This document shows, piece after piece, positions 43,780 to 51,385 of a stretch of DNA of 64,000 nt. Made by a program: the position numbers and the translations under genes. The DNA lies in assembly GCF_001314225.1 (NCBI RefSeq), contig NZ_CP012697.1, positions 4,092,001-4,156,000 of the forward strand, read 5' to 3'. The notes beneath the pieces are model-generated. The model was given only the letters and a program-made list of their open reading frames with translations. It was not told the DNA's origin and did not search any database. Each line of letters opens with the position of its first letter. Position 1 is the first letter of the stretch. This stretch comes from Microbacterium sp. No. 7 (GTDB lineage: Bacteria > Actinomycetota > Actinomycetes > Actinomycetales > Microbacteriaceae).

Positions 43780-44346
43780 CTACCGCAGCGCGGGCACGCG
43801 CTCGACGAGCGGCGTGCGGGCCCAGACCTTGCCCAGGCCGAGGTGCGCGCCCGCATCGATCACGATCATGAGCACGCAGGACAGCGCCCAGAACAGGTGC
43901 TGGTCGGAGACGGGGTTGTACTCGAGCGGGAACGCCGCGAGCCACAGCAGCACGAAGAAGAGCGCGCCGCCGGCCGCCGCGGGCCGCACCGCGACGCCGA
44001 GCATGAGGCACAGCCCCGCGCCGACCGTGACGAGCAGGTAGAGCGCGTCGATCACGATGTTGCCCGCCAGGGGCTGCAGCACCGGGGCGATCCACGCGCT
44101 CGTGTCGAGGCCGTAGGTGAGGAATCCCTTCGTCGCCGACGCGCCGCCCGTCACGGCGCCGTCGGCCGCCGTCGAGAACCCGAGGCCGAAGACCTTGTCG
44201 ATCCCGGCCCAGAACAGCGTCCACCCCAGAAGGATCCGCAGAAGTCCCACGACGACGCCGGTCGCGGGGGTGATCGCGGCCGGCGACGCGGCTCGCGGCT
44301 CGTCGACCGCCGCATCCGAGACAGCGGTCTGTACGTGTCCAGTCAT
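43780..44346 (-). CDS. DoxX-family membrane protein behind an iron box
   Basis: Integral membrane protein of 188 residues with four hydrophobic segments (VVVGLLRILLGWTLFWAGIDKVFGLGF, DALYLLVTVGAGLCLMLGVAV, LFFVLLWLAAFPLEY, LFWALSCVLMIVIDAGAHLGLG), the DoxX pattern. DoxX relatives are linked to quinone or thiol redox and stress defence. An IdeR/DtxR-type box at 44360-44378 lies 14 bases before the start, predicting repression by iron. AAAGG precedes the ATG. Confidence 0.87.
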   Translation of the reverse strand: MTGHVQTAVSDAAVDEPRAASPAAITPATGVVVGLLRILLGWTLFWAGIDKVFGLGFSTAADGAVTGGASATKGFLTYGLDTSAWIAPVLQPLAGNIVIDALYLLVTVGAGLCLMLGVAVRPAAAGGALFFVLLWLAAFPLEYNPVSDQHLFWALSCVLMIVIDAGAHLGLGKVWARTPLVERVPALR

Positions 44347-44359
44347 GATCTGCCTTTCA

Positions 44360-44378
44360 TTAGGTAAGCCTTGCCTTC
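44360..44378. promoter_or_regulatory. IdeR/DtxR iron-box candidate
   Basis: TTAGGTAAGCCTTGCCTTC fits 17 of 19 positions of the consensus TWAGGTWAGSCTWACCTWA. It lies between the divergent DoxX and aminotransferase genes, 14 bases from the DoxX start. Confidence 0.7.
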
Positions 44379-44489
44379 AGAAGGATATGCGAACGAATGG
44401 ACCGAGACCAACAACGAATGCTTCAGCGCCGCTGATGAGCCGCCGACGTACACTCGGGATGCCACACGCTGCACCGACGGAGGTACGCC

Positions 44490-45845
44490 ATGCCCGCTCC
44501 CACGCCCGATCCGGCCGCCGAGGCGCGCGTGCGCGCCGACGACCGCGGCCACGTGTTCCACTCGTGGAGCGCGCAGGCGAAGATCGACCCGCTGCCCGTC
44601 GCGGGCGGCGAGGGGGCGACCTTCTGGGACTACGCGGGCAACAGCTACCTCGACTTCTCGTCGCAGCTCGTCAACCTCAACCTCGGACACCAGCATCCCG
44701 ACCTCGTCGCGGCGATCCAGCGGCAGGCCGCACGCCTCGCGACGATCCAGCCCGCGTTCGCGAACGACGTGCGCGGCGAGCTCGCGCGGCTCGTCACCGA
44801 GGTCGCGCCCGACGGCTTCTCGAAGGTGTTCTTCACGAACGGCGGCGCGGATGCCGTGGAGAACGCCGTGCGCATGGCCCGCGTCGTCACGGGAAAGCGC
44901 AAGGTGCTGTCGGCCTACCGCAGCTACCACGGCAACACGTCCACCGCGATCGCGCTCACGGGCGAGCCCCGGCGCTGGGCGAACGAGCCCGCCGACGGCT
45001 CGGTCGCGCACTTCTTCGGCCCCTACGCGTACCGGTCGGCGTTCCACGCGACATCCCCCGAGGAGGAGACCGCCCGCGCGCTCGAGCACCTCGAGCAGAC
45101 GATCGTCCTGGAGGGCGCGTCGACGATCGGCGCGATCATCCTCGAGTCCGTCGTCGGCACGAACGGCGTGCTCGTGCCGCCGCCCGGCTACCTGCCCGGC
45201 GTGCGCGCGCTGTGCGACAAGTACGACATCGTCTACATCGCCGACGAGGTGATGGTCGGCTTCGGACGCATCGGCGAGTGGTTCGCGTTCCAGGCGTTCG
45301 ACGTCGTGCCCGACCTCATCACCTTCGCGAAGGGCGTCAACTCGGGGTACGTGCCCCTCGGCGGGGTGGTCATCAGCGATCGCATCGCCGCGCACTTCGA
45401 CGAGACGCCGTTCCCCGGCGGGCTCACCTACTCGGGGCACCCGCTCGCGTGCGCCCCGGGCGTCGCGACGTTCGAGGTGTTCCGTCGCGACGGCATCCTG
45501 GAGCGCGTGCGCGACCTCGGCGCGCGCGTCGTCGAGCCACGGCTGCGCGAGATCGCGGCGGCGCATCCGTCGGTCGGCGAGGTGCGCGGACGCGGCCTGT
45601 TCTGGGCGATCGAGCTGGTCAGGGATGCCGAGACCCGCGAGCCGCTCGTCCCGTTCAACGCGTCGGGACCCGCCGCGCAGCCCATGCTCGACCTCGCGGC
45701 CGCCTGCAAGCGCGAGGGGCTGTGGCCGTTCACGCACTTCAACCGCGTGCACGTCGCCCCGCCGCTCGTCATCTCCGAGGACGACCTCCGCCGCGGCCTC
45801 GACATCATCGACCGCGCCCTCGCCGTCGCCGACGCGGCGATGTAG
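44490..45845 (+). CDS. class-III aminotransferase (omega-transaminase)
   Basis: PLP-dependent aminotransferase of 451 residues. PLP-binding features: FFTNGGADAVENAVRMAR, SYHGNTSTAIALTGEPRRW, IADEVMVGFGR (Asp252) and the Schiff-base Lys281 in FAKGVNSGYVPLGG. The best matches I recall are bacterial amine-pyruvate or taurine-type enzymes; the amine donor is not readable. CGGAGG precedes the ATG at 44490. The iron box 110 bases upstream could in principle act on this promoter too. Confidence 0.93.
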   Translation: MPAPTPDPAAEARVRADDRGHVFHSWSAQAKIDPLPVAGGEGATFWDYAGNSYLDFSSQLVNLNLGHQHPDLVAAIQRQAARLATIQPAFANDVRGELARLVTEVAPDGFSKVFFTNGGADAVENAVRMARVVTGKRKVLSAYRSYHGNTSTAIALTGEPRRWANEPADGSVAHFFGPYAYRSAFHATSPEEETARALEHLEQTIVLEGASTIGAIILESVVGTNGVLVPPPGYLPGVRALCDKYDIVYIADEVMVGFGRIGEWFAFQAFDVVPDLITFAKGVNSGYVPLGGVVISDRIAAHFDETPFPGGLTYSGHPLACAPGVATFEVFRRDGILERVRDLGARVVEPRLREIAAAHPSVGEVRGRGLFWAIELVRDAETREPLVPFNASGPAAQPMLDLAAACKREGLWPFTHFNRVHVAPPLVISEDDLRRGLDIIDRALAVADAAM

Positions 45846-46276
45846 CGGGGGTCACGTGCGGGAGCGATCGTGGGCGCTTGTGGTCGCCTCCGACCGGCGG
45901 ATGCGGCGACAAGCGCCCACGATCCCCGCGCGCCGCGAGACAGCGGGCAGCTGTTGCCGCATCCGCCCCGCCGAGACGACCGCAAGCGCCCACGACCGCG
46001 GCCCGCAAGATCGCGGGCAGTCGTTGCCGGTTCCGCGCGCCGGATGCGGCGACAAGCGCCCACCAACCCGACACCCCGCGAGACAGTGGGCGGTTGTTGC
46101 GGCATCCGCCCCGCCGAGACGACCGCAAGCGCCCACGATTCGACGGGCGGGTGCCACCGACGGGCGGATCGGATGCCACCGACGGGCGGATCGGATGCCA
46201 CCGACGGGCGGATGCCGCGGTGCGCCGCCGGCGGACCGCGGGTCGGTCCGGCGGCCGGGGCAGACGGCCCGATCCG
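45846..46276. repeat. repeat-filled intergenic region: four REP-like units plus short tandem repeats (family R1, locus 2)
   Basis: No gene is supported in these 431 bases. The clearest unit has perfect 15-bp arms GATCGTGGGCGCTTG (45866-45880) and its complement (45910-45924). Three more degenerate units follow at about 45940-46000, 46010-46065 and 46080-46140, each with a CAAGCGCCCAC end. The stretch closes with a tandem array of CGACGGGCGGATCGGATGCC-like units, period 22, at about 46140-46215. It separates convergent genes. Confidence 0.85.
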
Positions 46277-46999
46277 CTACAGGTCCGGGAGGTCGGCGAA
46301 GTCGGTGAGGATGCTGGCGAGGTCGCGGTTCGTGCGCCGCGAGGAGCGGCGGAGCGTGTCGTCCTCGACGGTGAGGAGGTGCCGCTCGGCGAGGGCGAGG
46401 GCGTCGTCGACGCGGCCCTCGGCGAGCAGCCCGATCAGCTGCTCGTGCTCGTCGATCGATGCGGCCTGGTCGATGTCGCGGCCGTAGACGGTGAGGATGA
46501 GCGCCGTGCGTGAGACGACCGCCGTGACGTAGCGCAGCAGCAGCGCGTTGCCGGTGGCGCGGGCGAGCGCGATGTGGAACTCGCCGCCCAGCCGCGCCGA
46601 GGCCTTGGCGTTGCGCGCCTCGAGCGCCTGACGCTCGGCGCGCACGTGCGCGCGCAGCGCGTCGTCGGCGTCCGGCGTCCACGCGGCCGCGAGCGCGCGG
46701 ATCGCGCCGAGCTCCAGCGCCGCCCGCACGGCGAACGCCTCGCGCGCCTCGTCGAGCGTGGGATGCGCGACGCGCGCCGACTTGCCCTTGCCGGTGTCGA
46801 CGAGGCCGTCGTCGACCAGTCGCGCGAGCACCGTGCGGATGAGCGTGCGGCTCACGCCGAAGTGCGTCGCCAGCGCCTCCTCGCCGAGGCGCGTGTCGGG
46901 CTCGAGCGCGCCCTCGATGATGGCCGCGCGCAGCGCGCGGTGCGCGCGCTCGGCGCGCTCGGCAGGACGATCCGGGACGGAGTCGGTATCGGATGCCAC
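46277..46999 (-). CDS. GntR-family (FCD) regulator
   Basis: Regulator of 240 residues: winged helix (~20-85: RALRAAIIEGALEPDTRLGEEALATHFGVSRTLIRTVLARLVDDGLV) followed by an FCD helical domain. GTG start at 46999 chosen; an ATG at 47062 lies upstream inside the control region. It diverges from the DUF1989 gene, and three GTATACC copies in between (47009, 47094, 47116) are probable binding sites, so it likely controls the DUF1989-binding protein pair and itself. Confidence 0.88.
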   Translation of the reverse strand: MASDTDSVPDRPAERAERAHRALRAAIIEGALEPDTRLGEEALATHFGVSRTLIRTVLARLVDDGLVDTGKGKSARVAHPTLDEAREAFAVRAALELGAIRALAAAWTPDADDALRAHVRAERQALEARNAKASARLGGEFHIALARATGNALLLRYVTAVVSRTALILTVYGRDIDQAASIDEHEQLIGLLAEGRVDDALALAERHLLTVEDDTLRRSSRRTNRDLASILTDFADLPDL

Positions 47000-47008
47000 G
47001 CAGTCACC

Positions 47009-47124
47009 GTATACCGAAACCTCCCTTCGCCGCGGAAAGGCCGCTTCCGCGCCTCGAAACACACGCGTTACCGCCGAGCAATCTCCGCGTTCTGTATACC
47101 GAATAGCTTTCTTTCGTATACCAA
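47009..47124. promoter_or_regulatory. three GTATACC operator candidates in the divergent GntR-DUF1989 region
   Basis: GTATACC occurs at 47009-47015, 47094-47100 and 47116-47122, each followed by GA or AA. The first is nine bases before the GntR start and the last 18 bases before the DUF1989 start, ideal positions for controlling both. Confidence 0.65.
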
Positions 47125-47139
47125 CGAGAGGACGTCCGT

Positions 47140-48231
47140 ATGCCCACGCTCACCCTGACCGACCAGCAGCGAGAGCTGCTCGACGCCTCGGTCGCCGCGG
47201 GAGAGGCGGCCGACGTCGCCGCGCTCGTCCGGCTCGCGCTCGCCGAGAGCACCGCCGGCGTCGTCCGGCGTCCGCTGCCCGTCGAGCGCGGCCGCGCACG
47301 CGACTGGCGGCGGCGGGTCGCGTTCGACGCAGGCGACCGCCGCGTCGAACGCTGGCGGCACCGGCTCGAGCCCGGCACCGGCAAGGCCGTCGAGGTGCGT
47401 GCGGGCCAGATCCTGCGCATCGCCCAGGTCGAGGGCAACCAGTGCGCCGACCTCAACGCCTTCAGCCTCGACGACTACCGCGAGGTGCTGCACGTCGGCC
47501 GCACGCGCACGCTGCACGGCATCCATCCCTCCCAGGGCGACCTGCTGTGGTCGGCGCCGCCGCGCGAGCGCGCCATGATGCTCGTCCTCACCGACACCGC
47601 GCGGCTCAACGACACGCTCTTCCCGCGCTGCAGCGCGAACATGTACGAGTCGATGTTCGGCTTCGCCGAGCACACCAACTGCGCCGACATCCAGGCCGAG
47701 GCGCAGCGCGAGTACGGGCTCACGCCCGACGACGTGCACGACTCGTTCAACCTGTTCATGGGCACGCGCGTGAACCCCGACGGCACGTGCGAGGTCGTGC
47801 GGCAGCAGACGTCGCCCGACGACCACGTCGAGCTGCTCGCCCTGATGGACCTGCTCGTCGTGCCGAACGTGTGCGGCAACGACATCTTCAGCACCAGCAA
47901 CTACGCGCTGCGCCCCCTCGACCTGCTCCTCTTCGACGCGGCCGCGAGCGACCTCGAACGGGTTCCGCCGCTGCGCGAGTATGCGACCCAGCGCACGCCG
48001 CGCGACTTCCTGCAGCCCCGCATCCGCACCGAGCGCACGCTCTCGCGCGACCCCGGCTACGTGCCGCGGTTCCCGCGCACGCCCGTCGGCCTGCACCGCC
48101 TCGAGATCGACCTCGACCCGCACGACACGGCCCTCTTCGCGCGGCTCGCGCGCACCGACCTCTACGGCGCCGACGACGACGCGGCCCTGCGCGACCTCGT
48201 CCTCAGCTGGTGGGTCGGCAGCCACGCCTGA
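47140..48231 (+). CDS. DUF1989 (urea carboxylase-associated) family protein
   Basis: Protein of 363 residues. From about residue 75 on it follows the DUF1989 pattern: AGQILRIAQVEGNQCADLNAFSLDDYREVLHVGRTR, LFPRCSANMYESMFG, HTNCADIQAEAQREYGL, HDSFNLFMG and VVPNVCGNDIFSTSNYAL, with conserved Cys residues. Relatives sit beside urea or guanidine carboxylases and ABC transporters and are thought to act in guanidine-type nitrogen use; their exact reaction is not clear to me. The N-terminal ~65 residues are extra and Arg-rich. GAGAGGA precedes the start; a binding protein follows after 52 bases. Confidence 0.87.
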   Translation: MPTLTLTDQQRELLDASVAAGEAADVAALVRLALAESTAGVVRRPLPVERGRARDWRRRVAFDAGDRRVERWRHRLEPGTGKAVEVRAGQILRIAQVEGNQCADLNAFSLDDYREVLHVGRTRTLHGIHPSQGDLLWSAPPRERAMMLVLTDTARLNDTLFPRCSANMYESMFGFAEHTNCADIQAEAQREYGLTPDDVHDSFNLFMGTRVNPDGTCEVVRQQTSPDDHVELLALMDLLVVPNVCGNDIFSTSNYALRPLDLLLFDAAASDLERVPPLREYATQRTPRDFLQPRIRTERTLSRDPGYVPRFPRTPVGLHRLEIDLDPHDTALFARLARTDLYGADDDAALRDLVLSWWVGSHA

Positions 48232-48283
48232 CGCCGCCCGCGCCTCCCCCTCGACCGCGATCCCACACCGACAGGAGATCCCC

Positions 48284-49459
48284 ATGTCCGCACGACCCCT
48301 CCGCGCCGCCGCCGCGGCGAGCGCGCTCGCCCTCACGGCATCCGCTCTCGCCGCCTGCTCCCCCGCCGGCGGGACGCCCGCGGCGACCGGCGCTCCGCCC
48401 GAGCTCACGATCGGCTCCGTCGACCTGTCGGGCGTGTGCCCCGACACCGTCGTCATCCAGACCGACTGGAACCCGCAGGCCGAGCAGGGCGGCCTGTTCC
48501 ACCTGCTCGGCGACGACGCGACGATCGACGCCTCCGCCAAGACGGTGCACGGTCCGCTCTACGCCCGGGGCGAATGGACCGGCGTCGACGTCGAGATCCG
48601 CGCCGGCGGGCCGGCGATCGGCTTCGGCAGCGTGCCGGCCCAGATGCACCTCGATCCCGACATCCTGCTCGGCTGGGTGAACACCGACGAGGCGATCGCG
48701 GGCTCCGCCGAGGTTCCGACGACGGCGGTGCTGGCATCCTTCGAGAAGGCGCCGTGGATCATCATGTGGGACCCCGGGACCTACCCCGAGGTGCAGACGA
48801 TCGCCGACCTCGCGGCGACCGACGCGACCGTGCGCTACTTCGGCGGCACGACGTACATGGACTACCTGGTGGGCTCGGGGATCCTGCGCGCCGACCAGCT
48901 CGACAGCTCGTACGACGGCACGCCCGCGAACTTCGTCGCCGCGCAGGGCGCCGACGCGCAGCAGGGCTTCGCGACCGTCGAGCCGTGGGTCTACGAGCAC
49001 GCGATCGAGCCCTGGATGAAGCCCGTCGGCTACCAGCTCGTCGCCGACACCGGCTACCCGATCTACGCCGTCGCGCTGTCGGTGCGCAGCGACGACGTCA
49101 CCGCGCAGGCCGACTGCCTGAGCGCCCTGATCCCCGTCGTCCAGCAGTCGACGGTCGACTACTTCGCCGACCCCGCGGCGACGAACGCCCTCATCGTCGC
49201 GGCCGTCGACGCGTACGACAACGGCTGGGTCTACCCGCGCGAGCTCGCCGACAGCTCCGCGACGCAGCAGCGCGCCCTCGGCCTCGCCGCGAACGGACCC
49301 GACGGCGTGTTCGGATCCTTCGACCCCGGCCGCATCGACGAGGTGCTGTCGATCGTGACCCCGCTCATGACGGATGCCGGGGTGACCGTCGCCGACGGAC
49401 TCGGCGCCGACGACCTCGCGACGAACGAGTTCCTCGACCCGGCCATCGCGCTGCCGTAG
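48284..49459 (+). CDS. orphan ABC transporter substrate-binding lipoprotein (NMT1/TauA-like)
   Basis: Solute-binding protein of 391 residues with a signal peptide and lipobox (LAAC, Cys25) and a Ser/Pro/Gly linker. The mature part shows the two-lobed type II binding-protein pattern of the nitrate/taurine/thiamine-precursor group (VVIQTDWNPQAEQGGLFHLLG, TIADLAATDATVRYFGG, FATVEPWVYEHAIEPW, YPIYAVALSVRSDDV). CAGGAGATC precedes the ATG. No permease or ATPase gene is adjacent: a GNAT gene on the other strand follows. It may use a transporter elsewhere, or act as a sensor. Confidence 0.88.
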   Translation: MSARPLRAAAAASALALTASALAACSPAGGTPAATGAPPELTIGSVDLSGVCPDTVVIQTDWNPQAEQGGLFHLLGDDATIDASAKTVHGPLYARGEWTGVDVEIRAGGPAIGFGSVPAQMHLDPDILLGWVNTDEAIAGSAEVPTTAVLASFEKAPWIIMWDPGTYPEVQTIADLAATDATVRYFGGTTYMDYLVGSGILRADQLDSSYDGTPANFVAAQGADAQQGFATVEPWVYEHAIEPWMKPVGYQLVADTGYPIYAVALSVRSDDVTAQADCLSALIPVVQQSTVDYFADPAATNALIVAAVDAYDNGWVYPRELADSSATQQRALGLAANGPDGVFGSFDPGRIDEVLSIVTPLMTDAGVTVADGLGADDLATNEFLDPAIALP

Positions 49460-49502
49460 GGGGCGCGGGGCTGCGCGGCGAGAGGCGGCAGGCGGAGCCG
49501 AG

Positions 49503-49705
49503 AAGCAGTGGGCGCTCGTTGCCGCATCCTCTCGGGCGAGGCGGCCACCACTGCCCGGCATCCGCGGCCCTCGGGAAGCAGTGGGCGCTTGTTGCCGCAT
49601 CCTCTCGGACGAGGCGGCGACAAGCGCCCACGACTCGACGGGCGGGATGCGACGACCGGGCGGATGCCACGACCGGGCGGATGCCACGACCGGGCGGATG
49701 CCGCA
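49503..49705. repeat. two REP-like hairpins and a 17-bp tandem array (family R1, locus 3)
   Basis: The best hairpin pairs GTGGGCGCTTGTTGCCGC (49581-49598) with 49614-49631 with one wobble pair. A similar unit begins at about 49507. GACCGGGCGGATGCC copies starting at 49654, 49671 and 49688 give a 17-base tandem. It lies between convergent genes. Confidence 0.85.
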
Positions 49706-49749
49706 GTGCAGCCCGACGCCGGATGCCGCGCACCGCGGCATCCACCGCA

Positions 49750-50355
49750 CTACGCGCGCAGGCGCTCGGTGAGCGCGAGCCGCACGGTCGGCCACTCGCG
49801 GTCGATGATCGAGAAGACGACGGTGTCGCGCACCGTGCCGTTGTCGAGGATGCGGTGGTTGCGCAGCACGCCGTCCTGCTTGGCGCCGAGCTTCGCGATC
49901 GCCGCGCGCGACTGCCGGTTGTGCCAGTGCGTGCGGAACTCGACCGCGATGCAGCCGAGGTCGTCGAACGCGCGCCGCAGCAGGAGCAGCTTCGCGGCGG
50001 GGTTGATGCCAGTGCCCTGCGCCGAACGGGCGATCCAGGTCGAGCCGATCTCGAGGCGCCGGTGCGCCGCGTCGATGTTGAGGTACGTCGTCATGCCGAC
50101 GGCACGGTCGGTGCGCGGGTCGACGATCGCCCACGGCGCGGTCGTGCCCGCGCGGTGCTGCGCGAGCTTCGCCTCGATCGCCGCGGCCATCGCGTCGGGC
50201 GACGGCACGTGCGTGAACCACGCGCGCCACAGCTCGCCGTCGCTCACGGCCGCGACCAGGTCGTCGTGATGACCACGGCTCAGCGGCTCCAGCCGCACGG
50301 GGGTGGTCTGGAGCGCAGGGTCGTTCTGCAGCACGGGCACATCCAGGAATCCCAC
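49750..50355 (-). CDS. GNAT-family N-acetyltransferase (RimJ/RimL-like)
   Basis: Acetyltransferase of 201 residues related to the RimJ/RimL ribosomal-protein acetyltransferases: VRLEPLSRGHHDDLVAA, DRAVGMTTYLNIDAAHRRLEIGSTWIARSAQGTGINPAAKLLLLRRAFDDLG (acetyl-CoA-binding loop SAQGTGIN) and VEFRTHWHNRQSRAAIAKLGAKQDG. GTG at 50355 is the likely start, but the ribosome-binding site is weak and upstream in-frame reading enters repeat DNA. Target unknown. Confidence 0.87.
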   Translation of the reverse strand: MGFLDVPVLQNDPALQTTPVRLEPLSRGHHDDLVAAVSDGELWRAWFTHVPSPDAMAAAIEAKLAQHRAGTTAPWAIVDPRTDRAVGMTTYLNIDAAHRRLEIGSTWIARSAQGTGINPAAKLLLLRRAFDDLGCIAVEFRTHWHNRQSRAAIAKLGAKQDGVLRNHRILDNGTVRDTVVFSIIDREWPTVRLALTERLRA

Positions 50356-50426
50356 CCGCCCACGATAGCCCCGCGCGGACGCCCCGTGGCATGATCCGAC
50401 CCGCGGGCACCCCGTGGCGTGATCCG

Positions 50427-50562
50427 ACCGCGGCGAAGTGCGGGTGCGCGCCCACGGCATCCACACTTTGCCGCGGTTGGATCAAGGGTGTCGGGAGACG
50501 CCGGCGCTCGACCGCGGCGAAGTGCGGGTAGCGCTGGCTCGCACCCGCACTTTGCCGCGGTT
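50427..50562. repeat. two hairpin repeats (family R3) between divergent genes
   Basis: Each unit starts ACCGCGGCGAAGTGCGGGT and ends CACTTTGCCGCGGTT: the first spans about 50427-50478, the second 50511-50562. Each folds into a long stem. They lie between the divergent GNAT and YaeQ genes. Confidence 0.85.
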
Positions 50563-50593
50563 GAAAATGAGGGACTGAGGGGCTGAGAGGGCG

Positions 50594-50642
50594 AGGGGGC
50601 TGGGGCTGGGGCTGGGGCTCGGGCTGGGGCTGAGGCTGAGGG
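50594..50642 (+). repeat. G-rich GGGGCT tandem repeat upstream of the YaeQ gene
   Basis: About seven imperfect copies of the hexamer GGGGCT/GGGGCTC/GAGGCT form a run of G-tracts ending 14 bases before the -10 element of the YaeQ gene. It could form a G-quadruplex on the coding strand. Confidence 0.8.
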
Positions 50643-50656
50643 CAGCACCGGCGCGG

Positions 50657-50662
50657 TAGGCT
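50657..50662 (+). promoter_or_regulatory. -10 element TAGGCT of a probable leaderless YaeQ transcript
   Basis: TAGGCT ends eight bases before the ATG at 50671 with no Shine-Dalgarno sequence in between, which places the transcription start at or next to the start codon. Confidence 0.55.
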
Positions 50663-50670
50663 CGCGAGTC

Positions 50671-51213
50671 ATGGCGATAGGCGCGACGATCCACACGTTC
50701 GATGTGCAGCTGGCCGACGTGGATCGCGGCGTGTACGAGGACTTCTCGCTGCGCGCGGCCCGGCATCCCTCCGAGACGGATGCCTTCATGGTGACCCGCG
50801 TGCTCGCGTACTGCCTCGAGCACGAGGAGGGCATCGCGTTCGGCGCCGGCGGCATCGCCTCGACCGAGGAGCCCGCCGTGCTCGTGCGCGACCTCACGGG
50901 CCGCGTCACGGCGTGGATCGAGGTCGGCGCCCCCGACGCGCAGCGCCTGCACTTCGGCAGCAAGCTCGCCGACCGCACGGCCGTCTACACGCATCGCGAC
51001 CCCGCGAAGCTCATCGCCTCGTGGGAGGGCAAGCCGATCCACCGCGCGGCCGACATCGTCGTGCGCTCGTTCGACCCGGGCTTCGTGGATGCCGTCGCCG
51101 CCGCGCTCGCGCGCCGCAACACGCTGTCGGTCTCGGTCACCGAGGGTCAGCTCTACCTGGAGCTGGGCGGCACGACCCTGGCATCCGCCATCCACGAGCA
51201 CCGCGCGGGCTGA
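50671..51213 (+). CDS. yaeQ: YaeQ-family protein
   Basis: Protein of 180 residues fitting the YaeQ family (PD-(D/E)XK nuclease-like fold): MAIGATIHTFDVQLADVDRGVYEDFSLRAARHPSETDAFMVTRVLAYCLEHEEGIAFG, then VRDLTGRVTAWIEVGAPDAQRLHFGSKLADRTAVYTHRDPAKLIASWEGKPIHRA. In nuclease terms the ExG and W(I/V)EVG blocks are conserved. The biochemical role of YaeQ is unsettled. It seems to be translated from a leaderless mRNA. Confidence 0.9.
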   Translation: MAIGATIHTFDVQLADVDRGVYEDFSLRAARHPSETDAFMVTRVLAYCLEHEEGIAFGAGGIASTEEPAVLVRDLTGRVTAWIEVGAPDAQRLHFGSKLADRTAVYTHRDPAKLIASWEGKPIHRAADIVVRSFDPGFVDAVAAALARRNTLSVSVTEGQLYLELGGTTLASAIHEHRAG

Positions 51214-51279
51214 GGCGGGCTCGCGCGACGCGATCCATCCGTCCCGGGATGCCGCTCGACCGGCGGATGCCGACACGTC

Positions 51280-51372
51280 CGGCCGGATGAATCACCCCAC
51301 TCACCCCACCACCGGCTCATCCGGCCGAGGATGCCACCCAACCGGCCGCTCCTGACGCCTCCGGCCGGATGA
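51280..51372. terminator. terminator-like palindrome between convergent YaeQ and pnkp genes
   Basis: CGGCCGGATGA (51280-51290) pairs perfectly with TCATCCGGCCG (51317-51327); a third half, CCGGCCGGATGA, follows at 51361-51372. It lies between stops at 51213 and 51386. Confidence 0.65.
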
Positions 51373-51385
51373 GGCGCGGCCCCGA

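Noticed and set aside
45846..46276. Several open frames of 200-270 codons across the repeat region
   Set aside because: They run through REP-like hairpins and tandem arrays, with atypical composition and no motifs or ribosome-binding sites.
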